Origin: CAYJXJ01 sp964374095
Lineage (GTDB): Bacteria; Elusimicrobiota; Elusimicrobia; UBA1565; UBA9628
Length of the DNA: 6,634 bases
Assembly: GCA_964374095.1 (NCBI GenBank)
Contig: CAYJXJ010000228.1
Span: 1-6,634 of the forward strand
Direction of reading: 5' to 3'
Every line of letters begins with the position of its first letter. Position 1 is the first letter of the stretch. Shown one piece after another: positions 1-6,607 of the stretch. Below the pieces are notes generated by a model. It was not told the origin of the DNA. It did not search any database and was given only the letters and a program-made list of their open reading frames with translations. Made by a program: the position numbers and the translations under genes.

Positions 1-1268
1 CGGGCCTGGCACCGCGCCTGCGAGAGGGGCGCCTCATCCCCGGCGGAACCTTCAAAAGGGACCTGGGCAGTTACTTTGCAGGTCTCAATCGTTAGGCGAC
101 CTTGCTCCTCTTCGATGATTTCGTGGAGGGTCACGATGTAAGGATGGCTCAGCAGGGCGATGGTCTGCGCTTCCTCCAGAAAGCGCTCCCGCATTTTCGG
201 ATTCTCCCTCAAAGCGGGGTGCATTTTCTTGATCGCGACCGTGCGCCTGGGCATGGCCCCGTGGCCCGCGTATACCGTTCCCATTCCGCCGAAACCGATC
301 TCGCCGGCAAGCTCCCATTTCCCGCCGATCAGGGGCTTGCTGCCCGCCGCGGCGAGCGCGGCGGCAAATCTGGAATTTGCGTCAAACGTCATTGACCCAT
401 CTTCGCCAACCATAACAAATCCACTCCCAGCGGCGACCTCGCGTTCTCCGCGCGCGATGACGAGCGCGGAGCTGAATTCGGCGGCGTCTTGGATCCTGTT
501 CCTGGGATCGGGGGCCATGGCCGTGGCGATTAAAACCTCGACTTCCTGTGGCAAGTCCGGGACGATGGATCCCAGCGGGGCATATTCCATGCGTCTCTTC
601 TGGTCAAGAAAGTCCGGCCCACGAAATGGCAGTTCTCCGCTGAGCGCCTCGTAGAGGCAGACACCGAGGGCATAGATATCCGACGCCTTCACAATTCTTC
701 CGGCGTGCTGCTCGGGCGCCATGTAGGCCGGGGTGCCTGAGACCTCCGGGTGGCCCCCGGCCAGCCCCGCCAGGCCGAAGTCGATGATCCTGACCCAGCC
801 TCTTGCGTCCACCATGATGTTGGAGGGCTTGAGGTCGCGGTGCAAGACCTGCACTTTGTGAGAGTAGGAAACCGGCTCGCAGATCTGTCGAAAAAGCCCT
901 TTACAGGTTTCAAGCGAGAGGCGACCTTGCTCTTGTATCATCCGATCAAGAGGCTTCCCATCGATAAATTCAAAGACGAGGTATACTTCGCCACCATCCG
1001 AAATGGCATCGTACAGGGGCACGATGTGGGGGTGGGTCAGCCGAGCGAGAATTCGGGCTTCTCGCAGGCAAGCCTCGCGCGCTCGCTCGAGCGCCAGCGG
1101 GTCGGAGAGATCGAATCTGACCTTCTTGACGGCCACTTTGCGATTCAGGAGGGGGTCATTGGCCGCGTAGACCTGCGCCATTCCGCTTTCCCCAACCACA
1201 TGCTCTAGAACATAGCGACCGCCGATGAGACGCTTGCCGCCGCCGGGCACGTCTGTCGATGGAGTCAT
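1..1268 (-). CDS. Ser/Thr protein kinase with a full kinase domain plus a second, atypical kinase N-lobe (C-terminus beyond left edge)
   Basis: This gene encodes a Hanks-type Ser/Thr kinase, which phosphorylates proteins using ATP. 422 codons are visible and the gene runs off the window. Domain 1 (about residues 14-270) has the ATP lysine in VAVKK (K48), the alphaC glutamate (E70), HRDLKPSN (H143-N150, catalytic D145), the metal-binding DFG (D163-G165) and APE (A184-E186), so it should be active. Its glycine loop, GESGMA (26-31), replaces two of the three canonical glycines. A linker (about 270-310) leads to a second N-lobe with an intact loop GFGGMG (325-330), VAIKK (K347) and alphaC E366. 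After HEII (382-385) this second lobe skips the beta5/hinge and stops resembling a kinase. No membrane segment or signal peptide is visible. The ATG at 1268 is chosen because the frame is open upstream only to a TAA at 1374-1376 with no other ATG; no Shine-Dalgarno precedes it. Part of the gene is near 50% GC, unlike its neighbours. Kinase identity is firm; the substrate is unknown. Confidence 0.9.
   Translation of the reverse strand, partial: MTPSTDVPGGGKRLIGGRYVLEHVVGESGMAQVYAANDPLLNRKVAVKKVRFDLSDPLALERAREACLREARILARLTHPHIVPLYDAISDGGEVYLVFEFIDGKPLDRMIQEQGRLSLETCKGLFRQICEPVSYSHKVQVLHRDLKPSNIMVDARGWVRIIDFGLAGLAGGHPEVSGTPAYMAPEQHAGRIVKASDIYALGVCLYEALSGELPFRGPDFLDQKRRMEYAPLGSIVPDLPQEVEVLIATAMAPDPRNRIQDAAEFSSALVIARGEREVAAGSGFVMVGEDGSMTFDANSRFAAALAAAGSKPLIGGKWELAGEIGFGGMGTVYAGHGAMPRRTVAIKKMHPALRENPKMRERFLEEAQTIALLSHPYIVTLHEIIEEEQGRLTIETCKVTAQVPFEGSAGDEAPLSQARCQA
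74..107 (-). repeat. Internal repeat copy 2 in the kinase gene (second N-lobe)
   Basis: This 34-bp segment encodes EQGRLTIETCK (residues 388-398). By hand alignment it matches the copy at 899-932 at 29 of 34 positions, including 14 identical bases at its start. In domain 1 the same peptide is the start of helix alphaD, after the hinge. Here it follows directly after beta4, so 21 residues have been lost relative to domain 1. Confidence 0.6.
899..932 (-). repeat. Internal repeat copy 1 in the kinase gene (alphaD of domain 1)
   Basis: This is the first copy of the 34-bp repeat. It encodes EQGRLSLETCK (residues 113-123), in the expected place for helix alphaD between the hinge and the HRD loop of the complete kinase domain. 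Nine of the eleven residues are the same as in the second copy. It may reflect duplication of the kinase domain within the gene. Confidence 0.6.
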
Positions 1269-1342
1269 CGGTTGGAACGGAGGTTCGACCGGAAGGGGCG
1301 CCCCGAGGTCATGAGAAACTCTCCCGGCGATCCACGCGCAAG

Positions 1343-1372
1343 ATTCTAGCGCACATTTTCGTTGCGCCGCAA
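1343..1372 (-). promoter_or_regulatory. Candidate sigma70-type promoter for the kinase gene
   Basis: Read on the minus strand, TAGAAT (1348-1343) differs from the -10 consensus at one position. It is preceded at 18-bp spacing by TTGCGG (1372-1367), which keeps the TTG half of a -35 box. The surrounding stretch is locally AT-richer than its neighbourhood. Transcription would start near 1336, giving a leader of roughly 70 nt before the ATG at 1268. The leader has no obvious Shine-Dalgarno. The call rests on pattern matching only. Confidence 0.4.
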
Positions 1373-1456
1373 ATTACCTCTAGGGCCGCCTTTCAATCAA
1401 ACGAAGCCGGCGTCCTCTCCCGCCCCGACACGGCGCCGCGATGTGCCAGGCGTGTA

Positions 1457-1478
1457 GAGCTCCGCCCGGGCGGAGTTC
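1457..1478 (-). terminator. GC-rich palindrome just after the nucleotidyltransferase stop; possible terminator
   Basis: CTCCGCCCGGGCGGAG (1460-1475) is a perfect 16-bp palindrome. Beyond one mismatch (1459/1476), two more flanking pairs extend it to 1457-1478. It begins 10 nt after the TAG stop at 1486-1488, the usual position of an end-of-operon hairpin, and lies upstream of the kinase promoter candidate. The bases that follow on the minus strand (CTCTACACG) hold no U-tract, so it is not a classical intrinsic terminator. It could instead be a palindromic protein-binding site. Confidence 0.35.
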
Positions 1479-1485
1479 CCCGGGG

Positions 1486-2616
1486 CTAGCGTGCCCGAGC
1501 CTTGAGCCACGCCAAGGCCGCACGGCGGGACCGCAGCTTCCCTTTCCACTGCAGACGCGAGGCTTCTTCCAGGAGCTCCGAGTAACGCTTGCCGGGGGGG
1601 ATGCCCAAACGCTGGATGTCGCGCCCGTCGATGAGGAGCGGCTCGAGGGCGCAGGCGGGCAAGCGGGGCAGGGCCAGCCGCAGGGCCTCGCGCGCCGCCG
1701 GCGGCAGCTCCCCGCGCGGGGAGGCGCGCCGTCCCGCGACGTCCACGGCGTCGAGGGCGGAGGCGGCCACGGCGCGCTCGAATGGGAACGATTTAATGAA
1801 AGCCGCGCCTTCGGCCTCCATCTCGAGCGCGATCTGCGCCAGGCGGACCGCCTCGCCCGCGCCCCAGCGCTTGGGCCAGGAGAATCCCGGGGCCAAATTC
1901 CCGCCGTAGCCCCACGCCCGCAGGAGAGCGAGCGCGCGGCCGGGCTCGGGCTCACCGAGTATGCGCCAAAGCTCCATGGCCACGCGGTGCGGCGAGAGGC
2001 GGGCGGCGTGGCCGAGGTCCAGGGCCTCGCGGGCCGCCGCGATGAGCCCAGGGGCGGGCCGCATGCGCATCCGCGCCGCGTAGCGGGCCAGCCGGAAGAC
2101 CCGGGTCGGATCGTCGCGGAAGCTCTCGGGGTGGAGAACCCGCAGGACCCGGGCCTTCAAGTCCTCCCGTCCCCCGAAAGGATCGATCACCTCGGCGCTC
2201 GGCCTGAGGCCCAGGCGCGCGGCCATGGCGTTGACCGTGAAGTCGCGCCTCCCCAAATCCCGCTCCAGGGGGGCGGGACTCACCTGGGGCAGGCAGGCCG
2301 GGGTGGGATAGGTCTCCGAACGGCTGGTGGCGAAGTCCACCCGCAGCCTTGGGGAGACCACCCGCCAGGTGCCGAAGGGAGAGAACTTCTCGGCCCGGGA
2401 TTTGAGCGCCGCGGCGCAAGCCTCGGCGAGCGGCCCGGGATCTCCGTCGCAGACCAGATCGATGTCACGGGGCGTGGACGCGCCGAGAATGATATCCCGC
2501 ACGCACCCGCCGACCAGGAAGACGGGAAGGTCGATCTCGCTCGAAAAGGCCCCGATGGGCTTGAGGGCGCGCCACAGGGAGGGCGGAATCTGGAGCGGGC
2601 TTCGGGCCTCCTTCAT
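1486..2616 (-). CDS. Class II tRNA nucleotidyltransferase / poly(A) polymerase family protein (probable CCA-adding enzyme)
   Basis: This 376-aa cytoplasmic enzyme most likely adds or repairs the 3' CCA end of tRNAs using CTP and ATP, with two metal ions. The nucleotidyltransferase head holds LVGGCVRD (34-41), the metal-binding acids of PRDIDLV (D51, D53) and a third acid in VDF (D94). RRDFTVNAMA (123-132) is the family signature that follows. The nucleotide-selection motif is DDPTRVFR (D168, D169, R172). SPHRVAMEL (208-216) corresponds to the usual ERxxxE-type motif, but with His210 where Glu is common. The C-terminal part (about 285-376) has the family's LLIDGRDIQRLGI segment. No HD phosphohydrolase domain is present, and the length fits the short bacterial class II enzymes. 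The ATG overlaps the upstream stop as ATGA, and AGGA lies 7 nt before it, which supports this start. CCA-adding, C- or A-adding and PcnB-type polyadenylating enzymes share these motifs, so the exact specificity is open. Confidence 0.9.
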   Translation of the reverse strand: MKEARSPLQIPPSLWRALKPIGAFSSEIDLPVFLVGGCVRDIILGASTPRDIDLVCDGDPGPLAEACAAALKSRAEKFSPFGTWRVVSPRLRVDFATSRSETYPTPACLPQVSPAPLERDLGRRDFTVNAMAARLGLRPSAEVIDPFGGREDLKARVLRVLHPESFRDDPTRVFRLARYAARMRMRPAPGLIAAAREALDLGHAARLSPHRVAMELWRILGEPEPGRALALLRAWGYGGNLAPGFSWPKRWGAGEAVRLAQIALEMEAEGAAFIKSFPFERAVAASALDAVDVAGRRASPRGELPPAAREALRLALPRLPACALEPLLIDGRDIQRLGIPPGKRYSELLEEASRLQWKGKLRSRRAALAWLKARAR

Positions 2617-5600
2617 TCCGCGATCCTGCGGAAATACTCCCGGATCACGCCGTCCATGGATTGCGGGCGGCGCTCGCGCAGGGACCGCTCCAGTTCCTCG
2701 CGCAGCTCCCGCGGGGGCCGGTAATCCCGCGCCGCGGGAAGCGGGACGTAGCCCGTATCGGCGCCGCTGCGGCCCCCGCGCCGGCGTATCGTCCCCGGGC
2801 CGGCCGGCTCCTCGAACGGGGATAGGGCCGTGGATTGATTCCCCCCGCGCTGCTCCATGGACCGTCCCGCCTGCTCGAGGCCCTGCTCCAGGAGGCGCAA
2901 GGCCCGCTCTTGGCTCTCCGCCGCGGCGGAAGCGTCGCCCTCGCGCAGGGACCGCTCCGCGGCGGCTTGCTCGGCCTGCGCGCGCCCCACGCTCTGGAAC
3001 GGCTCCATCGGAAGCTCCCCTTCGGCGGCCAGATCCTCCAATTCAGCGGCGAGCCGGCCGGTCTTGGAGCGGACCGCGCCCTGGGCGTCGGCCCCGGAGA
3101 GGCACTGCGAGTCCGCCGGACCTTTCGGCGGCGACGTCGGCGCCGCCTCCAAGGCGCGGCGGATAAGCTCCTCGGCGGCCGCCAACTCCCGCAACCGCGG
3201 GTCCCCCGGCGGGGGACCCGCGGCGCCTGCCTCCAACCGGGCCGCCGCCGCGGCCAGAGGGGGTATCGCCTGAGCGCCGCGCCGTGCCTGCAGTTCTTCT
3301 AAAGCCTTCCTCATCGCCGCGAGCGCTGGCTCAGGAACCTCACCCCCCATCGCCGTCGCCGATGAAACAAGCGCTTCCTGCCGTTGGGCTAACTCCTTCA
3401 TCAATTGGCGCTGAGAACCGAGGAGCTCCTCCAGCCTTCCCGCCTCAATCCGCCGGCTCGCGCCCAGGGCCTCGGTCTGGCCGGCGATCACCTCCGACCA
3501 CATGGACTTGGCCTTCTCCAGCCGCTCCGAGGGCCGGCCGGGCGCCGAGCGCGCGGCCGCCGCGCCCAGGGCGCGCTGGATGGAGGAGAGCTCGGCGGCC
3601 AGCTCCCGCGCCAGTCTTGCCGCCTCGGCGAAATTTCCCGCGGCGATCGCCGCCTCGAGCGCGCGCCGGCGCGACTCCGCCCTGTGGACGGGCAAGGTCA
3701 CGGTCTCCCCGGCCGAGGGCGAGTCGGCGGCCGGCACGGGGAGCGCTTCCAGGGCGCGCCGCAGTTCGGCCATCTCGCGCTCGAGCCTGGCCATGGCCGC
3801 GGCCAGGTCGCGCCGCGCCTCCTCCGAACCCCCGGCTCCATCCGAGAGCCTCTCCAGGGCGGCCTCCACGTCCGAGCCGGACTGCGCCATCCGGCCGGCC
3901 TGCGAGTAGATGTCCTGCAGGCCCTGGAGCCCGCGGCCGGAGCGGAGGGTCTGGTGGGCGCTGCGCAGGCGCTTGGCCAACCGGCCGTGTTGCTTCTCCG
4001 CCGCCGGCCAGTCGCCGCGCCGGGCGGACGCGGAGGCTTCCTTGAGCGCGTCGCGCTCCATTCCGGCCAGGTCCCGGGAAAGCTCGGAAAGCTGGGCGGC
4101 CAGGCCCGCGTTGGAGAGGGGATCATTCGACATCGCCGCGGCCAACGATTCGAGACTCTTGACCGAGATCCTCCAGGCCCCCGGCAGCCCCGACAGACGC
4201 TCCTCCAACTCGCGCCGCAGGGCCTGCGGGTCGGCGGGAGAGGCCCCCAAGTCCTTGGCCAGCTTGGCCGCGCGTTCCTGGGCGGCGGCCAGGGCTTCGA
4301 GGTTTTTCTCCGCGGCCAGCCATAGCCGCTGAGTCTCGCCGTGAACCGCCTCGAAATCAACGATCTCGACCGACCCCCACGCGGAGAACCCGGCCTGCGG
4401 ACGCGCGGCGTTGTCGAGCGCCTCGACCCGGAACTCCGCCCGGCTGCCGGGGCGCAGACCGCCCAGGTCCCAGGAATGCTCGCCGAAGACCGCGGCGGTT
4501 CCGGCCGCGAACCGCCGCAGGGGGATGCGGCGCTCGACGCCCCCGTCGACCCGCGTCCGAAGGGCCAGCTCCCGGAGTCCCAGGTCGTCTCGGGCCGCGT
4601 AGGCGATGGGGATGGCGTCGCGCGGACTGGCCTGGAGAGGGGCCAGCGGGGAGAGCAGTTCCACGATGGGGGGCTGGTCGGCCAGGGCGCGCAAGGGATA
4701 GACCGGCGGCTGGGCATCGGCGCGGCCGTCGGGCGTGGTCAGGGCGAAAGTCAAAGCGGCGTCCGCGGCCAGGACGAAATTTCCCTCAAAATGTTGGCCG
4801 CGGCCCTCAAGCTTCAAGTCCCGCGGGGGAAACGGAAGCTGAAGAGACGCCGCCGCGAGGTCTTGATTCGCCCGAGCCTTCAATCGGATGCGGCTCCCGA
4901 CGATCACGGCAAGCTCCAAGCCCGGCACGAGGTCGTGAGCCCGCTCGGCGCCTTGCGGCCCTTGCACCACCGCCTCCAATGCATGCCACCGGGGCGGGAC
5001 CACGGTCCGAATCTTGTACTCCCGGGTCCAGTCGCCTCGCCAGGAGAGCCGGTACGCCAAGGGTTCGGTTAGCCCCGCGGCCACGTAGGCGGCTTCGCCG
5101 CTCAGCTCGTCCCAGCTCCCTTGCCGCCACGACACGCCCGGCGAACGCAGCCAGAGCCTCAACTCGCCGGGCGAGCGCCGGACCTCGGCCGGTTTCCAGC
5201 GGGCCGCGATCCGGACCGAAGAGCCGGCCTCCACCGCGGCGTCGCCGGGAGAAATTTCGAGGCGATCCTCCAAGGCGGGCTCCGACCAGGGCGCGAGAAC
5301 GCGCCGCCACGAAGGGCCGGGACCGACCACGGGCAGGGAGACGGCCGCCAGGCAGGCCGCCAGCGCCCCCCGGCGCGACCAGGGCGAGGGCGACCATCGG
5401 AACAAGGGGCGCGCGGGAATCCCCGCGAGCAGGCCTTCGGTCCGCGTGATATGCTCCCGCGCCAGGTCCGCGGAGACATTGGGCGGCAGGCCTCTCCCTA
5501 ATTCCCAGGCCGCCCGAAAATGACTCCGGAGCTGGGGGAACTCGGCTTCGGCCGCGTCCAAGACCGAGTCCCAACGAAACCTCAGCCAGGGCCCCAACAG

Positions 5601-5804
5601 CCACCGAAACGCCGCGGCGGCGACGGCTAGGACGCCGCACGCCAGGAGCGCCTGACGGGCCGGACGCGGCAGCGGGACCCAGGTGTCGATGACGGCAAGT
5701 CCGACCGCGGCGGCGGCGGGCCAGGTGAGAAGGCGGGCCAGGCCCTCGAAAAGGTCCCGGCGCAGGTGCTCTCGCCTCCAACGGCGCGCGCATTGATCGA
5801 TCAT
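2613..5804 (-). CDS. Large membrane-anchored coiled-coil protein, DUF4175-like
   Basis: This 1063-aa protein has no assigned function. The N-terminus has two hydrophobic segments (about 28-44 and 52-72). A conserved-looking helical stretch, AEAEFPQLRSHFRAAWEL (85-102), follows, and then a third hydrophobic segment (about 147-163). Residues 180-480 look like beta-sandwich extracytoplasmic repeats, with ISPGDAAVEAG (184-194) and ARDDLGLRELAL (404-415), the DDyGL-type motif of DUF4175-like proteins. From about 487 to 985 it is Ala/Glu/Arg/Leu-rich helix, probably coiled coil. The C-terminus (PPRELREEL, then REYFRRIAE) matches the YR..i..YF..la ending seen in such proteins. From family resemblance I infer an envelope role; no catalytic motif is visible. 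The ATG at 5804 is chosen because its A of ATGA overlaps the glycosyltransferase stop. The frame stays open upstream to 6629, but that part is antiparallel-free shadow reading across the glycosyltransferase gene. The gene is coupled to both neighbours by 4-bp overlaps. Confidence 0.8.
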   Translation of the reverse strand: MIDQCARRWRREHLRRDLFEGLARLLTWPAAAAVGLAVIDTWVPLPRPARQALLACGVLAVAAAAFRWLLGPWLRFRWDSVLDAAEAEFPQLRSHFRAAWELGRGLPPNVSADLAREHITRTEGLLAGIPARPLFRWSPSPWSRRGALAACLAAVSLPVVGPGPSWRRVLAPWSEPALEDRLEISPGDAAVEAGSSVRIAARWKPAEVRRSPGELRLWLRSPGVSWRQGSWDELSGEAAYVAAGLTEPLAYRLSWRGDWTREYKIRTVVPPRWHALEAVVQGPQGAERAHDLVPGLELAVIVGSRIRLKARANQDLAAASLQLPFPPRDLKLEGRGQHFEGNFVLAADAALTFALTTPDGRADAQPPVYPLRALADQPPIVELLSPLAPLQASPRDAIPIAYAARDDLGLRELALRTRVDGGVERRIPLRRFAAGTAAVFGEHSWDLGGLRPGSRAEFRVEALDNAARPQAGFSAWGSVEIVDFEAVHGETQRLWLAAEKNLEALAAAQERAAKLAKDLGASPADPQALRRELEERLSGLPGAWRISVKSLESLAAAMSNDPLSNAGLAAQLSELSRDLAGMERDALKEASASARRGDWPAAEKQHGRLAKRLRSAHQTLRSGRGLQGLQDIYSQAGRMAQSGSDVEAALERLSDGAGGSEEARRDLAAAMARLEREMAELRRALEALPVPAADSPSAGETVTLPVHRAESRRRALEAAIAAGNFAEAARLARELAAELSSIQRALGAAAARSAPGRPSERLEKAKSMWSEVIAGQTEALGASRRIEAGRLEELLGSQRQLMKELAQRQEALVSSATAMGGEVPEPALAAMRKALEELQARRGAQAIPPLAAAAARLEAGAAGPPPGDPRLRELAAAEELIRRALEAAPTSPPKGPADSQCLSGADAQGAVRSKTGRLAAELEDLAAEGELPMEPFQSVGRAQAEQAAAERSLREGDASAAAESQERALRLLEQGLEQAGRSMEQRGGNQSTALSPFEEPAGPGTIRRRGGRSGADTGYVPLPAARDYRPPRELREELERSLRERRPQSMDGVIREYFRRIAE
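3195..3223 (-). repeat. Perfect inverted repeat (13-bp arms, 3-nt loop) inside the DUF4175-like gene
   Basis: The arms CCGCGGGTCCCCC (3195-3207) and its exact reverse complement (3211-3223) are separated by GGC. The hairpin encodes the GPPPGDPR region (about residues 863-870), a Pro/Gly linker between two helical stretches of the large protein. Twelve of the thirteen pairs are G-C, so the mRNA would fold very stably here. Confidence 0.85.
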
Positions 5805-6607
5805 GGGGGTATCGTTCCGGCTCGACGGTGATAGTGTAGCAGGAGGCGTGAGGCCGCGCCAGGGTTGCCGGACCCTTCCAAGAGGGCGGCCAGGCGAGCG
5901 CCCCCCTCGGGGTCGCCGGTCAGATCGTAGAGCCTCATGGCGTATCCCGGCGCAGCGACGGGCCGCCGCTCCTTGAGCCATGAGAACAACTCCCTCTGGG
6001 TGAAGTAGACGGCCTGAAGGTTCGTCACGGAGACCGCGAGCAGGACGGGATCCCCGGGTCCCGGTTCCGACGCCTGCGGCCGCGGGTCGACGGTGGTGAT
6101 CGAGCCGAAGGCCAGGTATCGAATCCCATAATAGCCCGGGTCGGCGACGCCGAAATAACACAGGTAGACGGGGGGATTGCCCCGCTCCTTCAACACGCGG
6201 GCGAGTTCCTTGAGTCCTTGCCCCCAGTCGAGGTTCGAGTCGCCCAGCCAGCGGACGCCGCCCGCGGGTCCCCCCGCGATCTCGTTGAAGTAGGCAAGGT
6301 GATGGGGGTGGTATCGGAGCACCGAAGCGGCGAGCCAGCCGGCGAGCGCCGCCGCGCCGGCGCGTCCCCAGGGAGGCCGGCCCCAGGCCTTGGCCGCGGC
6401 CCAGGCGCCGGCAACGATAAGGAAGGGATACACGGGGAGGATATGCCGGACCCCGATCTGCGTGCTGGAGAGGCACGCGGCCAGGAAATAGGCGGCGGGG
6501 GGCGCGGCGACCCAGAATCGTGCCAGGTCCGGCGCGCGCAGCCACCCGGCCAGGGCCGCGCCTCCCAAAATGAGCAGCGGCAAAGGAGTCTTGACTCCCA
6601 GGGCCAC
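5801..6607 (-). CDS. GT39/PMT-like membrane glycosyltransferase, C-terminal part (N-terminus missing or frameshifted at right edge)
   Basis: This is the C-terminal half of a polytopic GT-C glycosyltransferase, a class that moves sugars from polyprenyl-phosphate donors to proteins or lipids outside the inner membrane. Taking the GTG at 6607 as residue 1, 268 aa are visible. There are four hydrophobic segments (about 7-22, 29-46, 54-74, 82-99), including IGVRHILPVYPF (51-62). Then comes the family's signature stretch HHLAYFNEIAGG (102-113) followed by LGDSNLDWGQGLKEL (121-135). A soluble C-terminal region follows. The catalytic N-terminal region (about 250-350 aa in such enzymes, with an acidic catalytic motif in the first loop) is absent. 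In-frame residues upstream of the GTG (SYFPVALGVKTP) still look like the family, yet TGA at 6626-6628 closes the frame. The GTG is therefore probably not the true start. Family identity is good; donor and acceptor are unknown. Confidence 0.7.
   Translation of the reverse strand: MALGVKTPLPLLILGGAALAGWLRAPDLARFWVAAPPAAYFLAACLSSTQIGVRHILPVYPFLIVAGAWAAAKAWGRPPWGRAGAAALAGWLAASVLRYHPHHLAYFNEIAGGPAGGVRWLGDSNLDWGQGLKELARVLKERGNPPVYLCYFGVADPGYYGIRYLAFGSITTVDPRPQASEPGPGDPVLLAVSVTNLQAVYFTQRELFSWLKERRPVAAPGYAMRLYDLTGDPEGGARLAALLEGSGNPGAASRLLLHYHRRAGTIPP

Noticed and set aside
446..471. 8-bp inverted repeat (CTCCGCGC / GCGCGGAG) with a 10-nt loop in the kinase linker
   Set aside because: Arms this short are expected by chance at this GC, and there is no T-tract or positional logic.
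102..1208. Plus-strand frames across the kinase gene (97, 164 and 152 aa)
   Set aside because: They are antisense to a kinase with HRD, DFG and APE motifs and have no features of their own.
1310..1312. Alternative ATG upstream of the kinase start
   Set aside because: It is out of frame with the kinase domain.
1441..2724. 427-aa open frame on the plus strand
   Set aside because: It lies antisense to the nucleotidyltransferase, whose motifs are clear. The composition is Arg/Gly/Pro-rich, a usual by-product of very high GC.
2725..2740. Short GC hairpin TCCCGC / GCGGGA near the 3' end of the DUF4175-like gene
   Set aside because: Six-bp arms in GC-rich coding sequence are common; nothing else supports a terminator or site.
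3284..4325. Long plus-strand frames across the DUF4175-like gene (253 and 306 aa)
   Set aside because: They are low-complexity Arg/Pro/Gly/Ala translations antisense to a coherent 1063-aa protein, with no recognisable motif.
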